Source: Methylococcaceae bacterium (GTDB lineage: Bacteria > Pseudomonadota > Gammaproteobacteria > Methylococcales > Methylomonadaceae). Taken from it: a stretch of 5,228 bases of DNA. The DNA lies in NCBI GenBank assembly GCA_003155565.1, contig PMDM01000415.1:1-5228 (forward strand), in the 5' to 3' direction. The notes beneath the pieces are model-generated. The model did not search any database, was not told the origin of the DNA, and was given only the letters and a program-made list of their open reading frames with translations. Numbering within the stretch: the first letter of the stretch is position 1; the number at the start of each line of letters is the position of its first letter. Of the stretch, positions 1 through 4,888 are shown in pieces. The position numbers and the translations under genes are program-made.

Positions 1-105
1 CAATCCAAAGATGGATACATCCCACCGGCGGAACTGGTTGATGAAGAGCTGGCAATTGTAAATGAAATGACGGCTCTCCTCCAGCAGGCGGCCCGCATTT
101 CGTAA
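1..105 (+). CDS. C-terminal end of an unidentified protein (5' truncated by window edge)
   Basis: Reading frame 1 is open from the first base to a TAA at 103-105 and gives 34 residues, too few to name a family. The peptide starts QSKDGYIPPAELVDEEL and ends LLQQAARIS. It is acidic and then amphipathic helical (residues about 10-33), as in the terminal helix of a soluble protein. The composition looks coding rather than random, and the stop lies 32 bases before the next start. With so little space for a promoter, the next gene is probably co-transcribed with this one. I do not recognise the family, and the stretch could be a chance open frame because the start is outside the window. Confidence 0.6.
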   Translation, partial: QSKDGYIPPAELVDEELAIVNEMTALLQQAARIS

Positions 106-137
106 AAAGCAAAATAAATCATCGGAGACGAGCACTT

Positions 138-434
138 ATGTTGACTGAATTTCGCCTGACGATGTTTGATGGATGTCTAAATACAGAATTTGAAATTATC
201 GAGAATGAAGGTTCGGTCTGTGTGCTTCAACTGACTGACATTCTTGAACACACAAAAACGCCCCATCAGGAGACTTTTTCGCTGATCTTTCACGGTCCCC
301 CAGCACCCTTTGTGCCGCAGGGCATGCGGATGCTCAAGCACAGCAAACTTGGCGAGCTTGAACTTTTCCTGGTGCCGGTTAGCAAAGAAAAAGATGGGTT
401 CCAGTATGAGGCCGCTTTCAATCTTATGATTTAA
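138..434 (+). CDS. DUF6916-type small protein, leaderless (copy 1)
   Basis: This 98-residue protein has no signal peptide or membrane segment and is predicted cytoplasmic. It carries the pattern I associate with DUF6916: FSLIFHGP at residues 47-54, a PQG turn at 60-62, GELELFLVPV at 72-81 and YEAAFN at 90-95. Alternating hydrophobic residues suggest a small beta-rich fold. The family has no established function that I know of. A GGAG at 124-127 sits 10 bases before the ATG and supports this start. The gene lies 56 bases upstream of the first collar gene. Three further relatives lie in this window, so the domain is clearly part of the cassette. A chaperone, adaptor or structural cap for the collar proteins is a possible role by context only. 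The family assignment is from remembered motif similarity. Confidence 0.88.
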   Translation: MLTEFRLTMFDGCLNTEFEIIENEGSVCVLQLTDILEHTKTPHQETFSLIFHGPPAPFVPQGMRMLKHSKLGELELFLVPVSKEKDGFQYEAAFNLMI

Positions 435-458
435 TCATTGTCTTTCAGTTACCAACTC

Positions 459-468
459 GTTCATGAAC
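459..468. repeat. 10-base perfect palindrome before collar gene 1
   Basis: GTTCATGAAC is a perfect palindrome in the 56-base spacer between the first DUF6916 gene and the first collar gene, ending 9 bases before the AAGGAG ribosome-binding site. It could be a small operator or an mRNA fold, but a 10-base palindrome also occurs by chance and no second copy is seen in the window. Confidence 0.25.
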
Positions 469-490
469 AACTTACAGAAGGAGAAAAAGC

Positions 491-997
491 ATGGCAGAAC
501 CATTTTTAAGTGAAATTCGTATCATGAGCTTCGGCTTTCCACCGAAGGGCTGGGCGCTGTGTGACGGTCAACTGTTGCCGATTAACCAGAACCAGGCATT
601 ATTCTCGTTACTGGGCACAACCTACGGCGGCGACGGGCGGGTGAATTTCGGCCTTCCTAGTTTGCAGGGCAGGGTACCTATCCACATGGGTAGCGGCCAT
701 ACTTTGGGCGAACGGGGTGGAGAACAAGGTCACACGCTTTCAATATCTGAAATACCGACACATATCCATACTGCAAGCGGGACTTCTAATACGCCGATAG
801 ATAACGTGCCAACCAGTGGGAAGCTGCTTTCAAATTCGCAGGGATCTAATGTTTATTCGGCTGCTTCAAATCTTCAGGCAATGGCGCCTAATACGGTTTC
901 TAACGTCGGTGGCAGCCAAGCACATTTGAATATACAGCCATTTTTGACCTTGAATTTTAGCATCGCCCTTCAAGGCATTTTTCCCTCACAAAATTAA
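491..997 (+). CDS. Phage tail-collar domain protein (microcystin-dependent-protein-like), paralog 1 of 3
   Basis: This 168-residue protein has an N-terminal tail-collar domain. The conserved pattern is EIRI at residues 8-11, GWALCDGQLLP at 20-30, GTTYGGDG at 42-49 and the LPSLQGRVP stretch at 55-63. A second block has an IPTHIH motif (88-93) and GGSQAH (140-145), followed by the hydrophobic tail ending GIFPSQN. Residues about 95-138 are rich in Ser, Thr, Asn and Gly and differ most from the other two paralogs. In T4 gp12, which has this collar domain, the fold is trimeric and an HxH pair binds zinc, so H91 and H93 may bind metal here (inference). AAGGAG at 478-483 gives a strong ribosome-binding site 7 bases before the ATG. 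There is no signal peptide, so any surface location would need a leaderless route. RefSeq-style names would be phage tail protein or tail fiber protein. Confidence 0.93.
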   Translation: MAEPFLSEIRIMSFGFPPKGWALCDGQLLPINQNQALFSLLGTTYGGDGRVNFGLPSLQGRVPIHMGSGHTLGERGGEQGHTLSISEIPTHIHTASGTSNTPIDNVPTSGKLLSNSQGSNVYSAASNLQAMAPNTVSNVGGSQAHLNIQPFLTLNFSIALQGIFPSQN

Positions 998-1001
998 GGA
1001 G
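996..1001 (+). promoter_or_regulatory. Ribosome-binding site overlapping the stop of collar gene 1
   Basis: AAGGAG begins within the TAA stop codon (995-997) of the first collar gene and lies 6 bases before the ATG at 1008. This arrangement suggests coupled translation and matched expression of the first two collar paralogs. Confidence 0.75.
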
Positions 1002-1007
1002 AACATT

Positions 1008-1517
1008 ATGGCACAACCTTATGTTGGTGAAATTAGAATGTTTGCCGGAAATTTTGCCCCGGCAGGTTGGATGTTCTGCGAAGGCCAATTGTTGCCGATT
1101 TCAGAGTACGAAACCTTGTTCAACCTTATCGGTACAACCTATGGCGGAGATGGACAGAGCACGTTCGCACTGCCCGATCTGCGAGGACGTGTGCCAGTAC
1201 ATTTCGGAAACGGCTATACCTTAGCAGAGACTGGCGGAGTTGAAATGGTAACCCTAACGGCATCGCAGATTCCTGCGCACAGCCACGCATTTTTAGCGAC
1301 GAATAACCCGGCCACTTCGAATGCACTGGCAAACCAAGTTTTCGGAACGACTTCGGCAAGTACCATTACACCCTACGGAACCGATGCTCCAACAACCGCT
1401 TTGAATCCTAATTCAATCGGATCAATTGGAGGCAGTCAGCCGCATACTAATTTTCAGCCGTATTTGTGCGTGGATTTTATTATTTCGCTGTTCGGCATTT
1501 TCCCTTCACAAACTTAG
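1008..1517 (+). CDS. Phage tail-collar domain protein, paralog 2 of 3
   Basis: This 169-residue protein matches paralog 1 from end to end: EIRM at residues 8-11, GWMFCEGQLLP at 20-30, GTTYGGDG at 42-49, LPDLRGRVP at 55-63, IPAHSH at 88-93, GGSQPH at 141-146 and the terminus GIFPSQT. The first 10 residues (MAQPYVGEIR) are nearly those of paralog 1. Residues 95-138 are a low-complexity stretch rich in Thr, Ser, Asn and Ala with no clear identity to the sisters. One feature sets it apart: the C-terminal strand reads YLCVDFIISLFG, where the others have LTLNF followed by IALQG. Only 10 bases separate it from paralog 1 and 15 from paralog 3, so the three are almost certainly one transcript. By family knowledge it should trimerise. 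Whether the three paralogs mix in one trimer is inference. Confidence 0.93.
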   Translation: MAQPYVGEIRMFAGNFAPAGWMFCEGQLLPISEYETLFNLIGTTYGGDGQSTFALPDLRGRVPVHFGNGYTLAETGGVEMVTLTASQIPAHSHAFLATNNPATSNALANQVFGTTSASTITPYGTDAPTTALNPNSIGSIGGSQPHTNFQPYLCVDFIISLFGIFPSQT

Positions 1518-1532
1518 TTTCAGGAGAATAAG

Positions 1533-2048
1533 ATGGATCCATTTGTTGCAGAAATTAGAATCTTTCCCTTTAACTTCGCACCTAAAGGATGGGCTTTTTG
1601 CGATGGGCAAATTTTGCCGTTAAGCCAAAATACCGCCTTGTTCTCTTTACTGGGAACAACATACGGTGGAGATGGCAAAAGTAACTTTGCACTGCCTGAT
1701 ATGCAAGGAAATGCCCCCATGCATCCAGGTCAAGGGCCTGGTCTGTCTTTGCATGATTTAGGGGAAACGGGCGGTTCCGAAACCGTAACGCTGCTCGAAT
1801 CAGAAATTCCGGCGCATGTGCATAGTCTCGTGGCTTCACAAGCAGATGCAGGTTCGCAAAGCCCGGTTGGGCAATTACCGGCAGCCGGTGTAGGCGTTGG
1901 CATGTATGCGCCAGCCGGTAGTTTGGTCGGGTTAAATACTAATGCGTTAACCCCTGCTGGCGGGGATCAACCACACAATAATATGATGCCTTATCTAACC
2001 TTAAATTTCTGTATCGCTTTACAAGGTGTTTATCCGCCGAGAACTTAG
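1533..2048 (+). CDS. Phage tail-collar domain protein, paralog 3 of 3
   Basis: This 171-residue protein is the third tandem collar protein. Its blocks are EIRI at residues 7-10, GWAFCDGQILP at 19-29, GTTYGGDG at 41-48, LPDMQG at 54-59, IPAHVH at 92-97, GGDQPH at 143-148 and the terminus GVYPPRT. It differs from its sisters in three ways. The GRVP after the first domain is replaced by GNAP. A few extra residues lie around 66-76 (GQGPGLSLHDL). The variable stretch (100-142) is rich in Ala, Gly and Val rather than Ser and Thr. AGGAG at 1522-1526 is a good ribosome-binding site 6 bases before the ATG. The TAG stop is followed within 8 bases by a REP-like hairpin, which may set the 3' end of the collar message. 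Confidence 0.93.
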   Translation: MDPFVAEIRIFPFNFAPKGWAFCDGQILPLSQNTALFSLLGTTYGGDGKSNFALPDMQGNAPMHPGQGPGLSLHDLGETGGSETVTLLESEIPAHVHSLVASQADAGSQSPVGQLPAAGVGVGMYAPAGSLVGLNTNALTPAGGDQPHNNMMPYLTLNFCIALQGVYPPRT

Positions 2049-2055
2049 CACAGAC

Positions 2056-2086
2056 TGTCGGGTTACGCTATATCGCTAACCCGACA
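2056..2086. repeat. REP-like palindromic hairpin, possible attenuator or mRNA 3' end
   Basis: TGTCGGGTTA at 2056-2065 pairs perfectly with TAACCCGACA at 2077-2086 around an 11-base loop. Only three T residues follow (2087-2089), so it is a poor intrinsic terminator. The form GTCGGGTTACGC...GCTAACCCGAC resembles a class of dispersed palindromes that I recall from many proteobacterial and methanotroph genomes. It sits between the last collar gene and the exported DUF6916 genes, where it could stabilise the collar mRNA or lower downstream expression. Confidence 0.7.
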
Positions 2087-2096
2087 TTTAAAGCGT

Positions 2097-2513
2097 ATGT
2101 TCAATAAACATTTAATGCGATTAAATCCCTGGCTAATTTTTGTCATAGCGCTGACTGGGTTATTGTCTTATCCTGCGACAAGGACTTTTGCGGTCGGAAA
2201 GCCCCCTGAGAGCCGTGCCGATTTTGCGGCATATAAAGGCGAAAGTTTCTCTGTCATTATACGCGGCAAGAGCGGCAAAGCATGGAGCAAGTCGGTCAGT
2301 TTAAAGATTATCGACATCTCGGAACCTCGTAGTAAGGAAGGAGTAACCGAACAATTTTCGGTACGTTTCCAAGGGCCTGCCGATTATCCGTTGGAAAAAG
2401 CCGTATATACTTTTGAGCAGGCCAAGACCGGACGTTTCTCGCTTTTTTTGGAACAGGCGGATGCCGATGCCAAAGGCCGATACTATCAAGCAACTTTTAA
2501 CTTGTTGAAATAA
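2097..2513 (+). CDS. DUF6916-like protein with Sec-type leader or N-terminal anchor (copy 2)
   Basis: This 138-residue protein has a hydrophobic segment at residues 11-27 after a basic N-terminus. A possible signal-peptidase site follows A32 (TFA before VG). If uncleaved, the segment would be a single inner-membrane anchor. The rest keeps the DUF6916 plan: a lead-in YKGESFSV (46-53), VSLKIIDI (67-74), EQFSVRFQGP (85-94), the TFEQAKTGRFSLFLEQ stretch (105-120) and YYQATFNLL (129-137). The family match is weaker than for copy 1 but all blocks are in order. The start has no clear Shine-Dalgarno site and lies 10 bases after a hairpin stem, so initiation may be weak. Met7 (base 2115) is an alternative start and would shorten only the leader. 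The product probably works in the periplasm or at the membrane, and its function is unknown. Confidence 0.85.
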   Translation: MFNKHLMRLNPWLIFVIALTGLLSYPATRTFAVGKPPESRADFAAYKGESFSVIIRGKSGKAWSKSVSLKIIDISEPRSKEGVTEQFSVRFQGPADYPLEKAVYTFEQAKTGRFSLFLEQADADAKGRYYQATFNLLK

Positions 2514-2525
2514 GAAAGATTTATA

Positions 2526-2954
2526 ATGAATAAGAATATACCTAGAAGAGCCTTTTTACGAATGCTGGCTGGTGTTGTTGCAGCTGGATTTACCGGGGGT
2601 GGAATGAGCGCCACTAAAACCCTGTTGTCGCAAAGGGCGGGTGTAAGAATAGATGGTGCCTTAAGCTATAGTATGTTCGCTTCATTGGTAGGGGAGAATT
2701 TTACGCTTACAATGTCGGATCGGAAGAACAAATATCGTGTACTTCTGCAATTGGTGGCAATCAACTCGGTCTTTTTATCCCCTGAAAATGATCAATTTTA
2801 TCTGGTATTTCAGATGGTTGACTCAAAAGCACGGCCAAATGGCGTTTATCGAATTCAACATGCTACCGCTGGCAGTACAAAACTTTTCTTACAACCGATG
2901 GGTGGCGATATACCCGGCAATTATTGCCGTGCGAATTTTAATCTGCTGCTTTAA
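2526..2954 (+). CDS. DUF6916-like protein with twin-arginine (Tat) leader (copy 3)
   Basis: This 142-residue protein starts with a Tat-like leader: PRRAFLR at residues 6-12, with both arginines at 7-8, then a moderately hydrophobic, Ala- and Gly-rich core (LAGVVAAGFTGGG, 14-26). A cleavage site near SATKT (28-32) is possible. The mature part follows the DUF6916 plan with LVGENFTLTM (54-63), FYLVFQMV (91-98), GVYRIQHATAG (106-116), LFLQP (120-124) and YCRANFNLLL (133-142). Tat export usually means that the protein folds in the cytoplasm before transport, sometimes with a cofactor or partner. There is one Cys (C134) and no obvious cofactor motif. The ribosome-binding site is weak (AGAAAG at 2514-2519). 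It lies 12 bases after copy 2 and 9 bases before the GNAT gene, so all three are probably one operon. Export by Tat rather than Sec is inferred from the motif. Confidence 0.86.
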   Translation: MNKNIPRRAFLRMLAGVVAAGFTGGGMSATKTLLSQRAGVRIDGALSYSMFASLVGENFTLTMSDRKNKYRVLLQLVAINSVFLSPENDQFYLVFQMVDSKARPNGVYRIQHATAGSTKLFLQPMGGDIPGNYCRANFNLLL

Positions 2955-2957
2955 AGG
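2953..2957 (+). promoter_or_regulatory. Ribosome-binding site that sets the GNAT start
   Basis: AAAGG overlaps the TAA stop of copy 3 (2952-2954) and ends 6 bases before the ATG at 2964. It directly abuts an in-frame TTG at 2958, which is too close to serve as a start, so the ATG at 2964 is preferred. Confidence 0.6.
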
Positions 2958-2963
2958 TTGGCG

Positions 2964-3446
2964 ATGCCGAACCTCAGTTTTCGACCCATCGATGAGGCTG
3001 ACCGCGACTTCCTCAGTGCAGTCTATGCCAGCACCCGCACGGAAGAGCTGGCGCAAGTGGACTGGGATGAACAGCAAAAAGCCGCATTCCTTGAGATGCA
3101 GTTTTCCGCCCAACACCAATATTATCAGGAACACTACAAAGGCACGGATTTTCTTATTATCCTTCTGGATAACCAACCCATAGGGCGTTTTTATATCTCG
3201 CGTTGGTCTAGCGAGTTCCGTATAGTCGATTTGGCTTTATTGCCCGAGTTTAGGGATACAGGTATCGGTACGCAGATTCTTCGGAATGTGTTGTCCGAAG
3301 CAACTACACTGGGAAAGCCCGTCCGTATCCATGTTGAACGCTTTAATCCGGCGCAGAGCCTGTATCGGCGTTTGGGTTTTGCCAAAACAGGGGAATATGG
3401 TGTGTATGATTTAATGGAGTGGTCGGACAAAAAGCAGGCCTGTTAG
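2964..3446 (+). CDS. GNAT-family N-acetyltransferase
   Basis: This enzyme is expected to transfer an acetyl group from acetyl-CoA to an amine, and its substrate is unknown. From ATG 2964 it has 160 residues, a usual length for a single GNAT domain. It begins with the LSFRPIDEADRDFL stretch (4-17), typical of a beta1-alpha1 start. Motif A is LLPEFRDTGIGTQIL (92-106), with the CoA pyrophosphate loop RDTGIG at 97-102. Motif B is NPAQSLYRRLGF (128-139), giving the usual Asn and Tyr positions near the acetyl site. An in-frame TTG at 2958 would add two residues but lacks ribosome-binding spacing. The gene is 9 bases after the Tat-leader DUF6916 gene and ends the compact cassette. From memory, GNAT genes accompany tail-collar trios in other bacteria, which fits a modification role on a cassette product, but that is inference. 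Confidence 0.92.
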   Translation: MPNLSFRPIDEADRDFLSAVYASTRTEELAQVDWDEQQKAAFLEMQFSAQHQYYQEHYKGTDFLIILLDNQPIGRFYISRWSSEFRIVDLALLPEFRDTGIGTQILRNVLSEATTLGKPVRIHVERFNPAQSLYRRLGFAKTGEYGVYDLMEWSDKKQAC

Positions 3447-3453
3447 CGCTAAC
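3442..3453. repeat. 12-base palindrome at the GNAT stop codon
   Basis: GTTAGCGCTAAC is a perfect palindrome that includes the TAG stop at 3444-3446. It shares the CGCTAACC core with the REP-like hairpin at 2056-2086, so it may be a short or degraded copy of the same element. No T tract follows, so it is not a good intrinsic terminator. Confidence 0.4.
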
Positions 3454-3546
3454 CGGCTGTTTGAAGCAGCTATAGTGCGGCAGTTTATCTTGCCATTCGA
3501 TTAGCACTGGCAGTTGGCAATAACCCACAGGGTTTGTGCTTTAGGG

Positions 3547-3575
3547 TTGATGTATATCTGCCGATTTTATTCAAT
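3547..3575 (+). promoter_or_regulatory. Possible sigma-70-like promoter for the fourth DUF6916 gene
   Basis: TTGATG at 3547-3552 and TTCAAT at 3570-3575 are 17 bases apart, each matching the consensus in four of six positions. They lie in the AT-rich part of the 177-base gap (3447-3623), about 50 bases before the gene. The rest of the gap holds a small AACCC/GGGTT hairpin (3522-3534) and no gene that I can support. Such matches are common in AT-rich DNA. Confidence 0.3.
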
Positions 3576-3623
3576 AAATTCTAATAACCCCGACAATACG
3601 CCATTGTAAAGGAGCTAAATGCG

Positions 3624-3917
3624 ATGCTGGAAACGCTGACAAAAGAAAACTGGACAAAATACCTAGGTGAAAATTTTCAGGTCGATGCTGGTAATTTCGG
3701 TTCGCTAGTTATGAAATTGGCGGCGGTTTCAGGTTACGGGCAAAGACAGGGCGGAAACAGGGAGGCTTTCTCCCTGCTGTTTTGTGGGCCTCTACGGCCT
3801 GTGTTGCCGCAGCACATTTACCGGATCGGTCATGCCGGTATAGGGGAACTGGATATTTTTTTGGTGCCCGTTGGCCCACAAGTTGATGGTTTGGGCTACG
3901 AGGCAGTATTCACTTGA
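3624..3917 (+). CDS. DUF6916-type small protein, leaderless (copy 4)
   Basis: This 97-residue protein has no leader and is predicted cytoplasmic. It fits the DUF6916 plan well: YLGENFQV (13-20), EAFSLLFCGP (47-56), LPQHIYRIGHAGIGELD (61-77), IFLVPVGP (78-85) and YEAVF (92-96). It resembles copy 1 more than the exported copies, notably in the FSL-F-GP and GEL-FLVPV blocks. A strong AAGGAG at 3609-3614 lies 9 bases before the ATG at 3624. Another ATG at 3619 is out of frame. It ends right after the YEAVF block, lacking the NL-plus-two tail of the other copies, and has tandem stops TGA TAA. It follows the GNAT gene after 177 bases, so it may have its own promoter while still belonging to the cassette. 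Function is unknown. Confidence 0.9.
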   Translation: MLETLTKENWTKYLGENFQVDAGNFGSLVMKLAAVSGYGQRQGGNREAFSLLFCGPLRPVLPQHIYRIGHAGIGELDIFLVPVGPQVDGLGYEAVFT

Positions 3918-4034
3918 TAATTTTTTATGTCATTTCAGGCCGAACATGCGATCAGGTAATACAGGATAATCGGTACAGCAGCCACGATGTAATAGCGCTG
4001 CAAAAAACAGCTCAAGAAGCCCAGAAGTGTGTAG

Positions 4035-4059
4035 TACAATCAAAATAGAAATCTATTTT
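4035..4059 (+). promoter_or_regulatory. Possible -10 box and 5'-UTR hairpin of the outer-membrane protein gene
   Basis: TACAAT at 4035-4040 matches five of six bases of the -10 consensus, but the -35 position (TCAAGA near 4012) is poor. Just downstream, AAAATAG (4042-4048) and CTATTTT (4053-4059) form a perfect 7-base inverted repeat with a 4-base loop, ending before AGGAG (4062-4066). The hairpin is AT-rich and weak. It might affect translation or be an operator, but chance is quite possible in this AT-rich leader. Confidence 0.3.
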
Positions 4060-4073
4060 TCAGGAGCTTTTTT

Positions 4074-4769
4074 ATGTCTTCATTATTAAAATTTCATGTC
4101 CTTGCGCTAACAGGTTTACTTGTTTCTTTCACAGCTACCGCTACTGAATATAAAGCCTATGTGCAATTTAATGCAGGTGCAACATTTGCAGAGCCATTTT
4201 CAGATGGCGGTCAGCGCTGTGATAAATTTTTTGGTTGCGGCGCTTTTTCATATAAAGAGAAAACCGACACTGGCTATGTTGCAGGAGCAGCAATAGGCTA
4301 TCATTTTACCGACCAGTTTCGTTTGGAGGGTGAGGCAATGTTCCAGTCCAATGACTTAAACAAATCAACTCTCACAGCCAATACTGAAAATTTTGGTCGA
4401 TTTACCCAAACGGGTACTTTGAAAGGTGAAAGAGAACGAACGACATTCCTGATTAATGGCTATTACGACTTCAAAAATACCACTGTATTTACCCCATATA
4501 TTACAGGTGGCGTGGGTGGTTATCACTTGCGGTTGAATGCAAACCAAGGTCGGCAAAGCGGTGAAAATGATCTTAATTTTGCTTGGCAATTGGGCGCAGG
4601 GCTCAATTATAAACTGGACGACAGGATCAGCTTTGATTTGAAATACCGTTATCTTAGTGGCACTGAAGCCGAAGTAGTAATTCCTGGAGACTTTTTTTTA
4701 AGGGATAGAACAGAGCTGCACGATGTGGGCGATCATCAAATTGTTGTTGGTGCTAGGGTTGGCTTTTAA
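4074..4769 (+). CDS. Outer-membrane beta-barrel protein with signal peptide
   Basis: This 231-residue protein has a Sec signal peptide: a basic residue near the start, a hydrophobic core at about residues 8-19, and a cleavage site near ATA before TEYKAYV (about residue 24). The mature part shows alternating aromatic and hydrophobic strands with glycine-rich turns, for example YVAGAAIGYHF (68-78), FRLEGEAMFQS (82-92), PYITGGVGGYHLRL (141-154), FAWQLGAGLNYKL (169-181) and ISFDLKYRYL (185-194). It ends in the strand HQIVVGARVGF with the C-terminal Phe that is typical for recognition by the BAM complex. Length and pattern suit an eight-stranded OmpA- or OmpX-like barrel (OMP_b-brl family). No OmpA peptidoglycan-binding domain follows. 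Two cysteines (C49, C55) in the first predicted loop could form a disulfide. AGGAG at 4062-4066 sits 7 bases before the ATG. A link to the collar cassette is unproven. Confidence 0.9.
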   Translation: MSSLLKFHVLALTGLLVSFTATATEYKAYVQFNAGATFAEPFSDGGQRCDKFFGCGAFSYKEKTDTGYVAGAAIGYHFTDQFRLEGEAMFQSNDLNKSTLTANTENFGRFTQTGTLKGERERTTFLINGYYDFKNTTVFTPYITGGVGGYHLRLNANQGRQSGENDLNFAWQLGAGLNYKLDDRISFDLKYRYLSGTEAEVVIPGDFFLRDRTELHDVGDHQIVVGARVGF

Positions 4770-4888
4770 CCAGTTCCAATGTCGAGAGTTATTCTATAGG
4801 AAATAGTTCGACCATAAGGTAAGTTGAGGGCATAATCCTACCAAGGCGAACGTCAGTTTAATAATCCATTCTACCCGGTTCAAAAATC

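Noticed and set aside
1021..1839. Several open frames of 65-85 codons on both strands inside the collar genes
   Set aside because: They overlap clearly conserved collar coding sequence, lack ribosome-binding sites and show low-quality composition rich in Arg, Ser and Cys.
491..2048. Prophage or contractile injection system
   Set aside because: No sheath, tube, baseplate, spike, ATPase, capsid, terminase or lysis gene is present in the window. Collar-type proteins alone are not enough.
2056..2092. Strong intrinsic terminator after collar gene 3
   Set aside because: The stem is good, but only three T residues follow and cassette genes continue immediately, so it is listed as a REP-like hairpin instead.
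2046..2513. Read-through fusion of collar 3 to the exported DUF6916 gene
   Set aside because: The two genes are in the same frame with 48 open bases between the TAG and the next ATG, but the second begins with an export leader, which would not work in the middle of a protein.
2737..3183. 148-codon + strand frame across the Tat-leader gene and the GNAT gene
   Set aside because: It is out of frame with two well-supported genes that together cover it completely, and its product shows no family pattern.
3486..3540. TTGCCA/TGGCAA and AACCC/GGGTT small inverted repeats as a terminator or operator
   Set aside because: Stems of 5-6 bases without a T tract or second copy are expected by chance.
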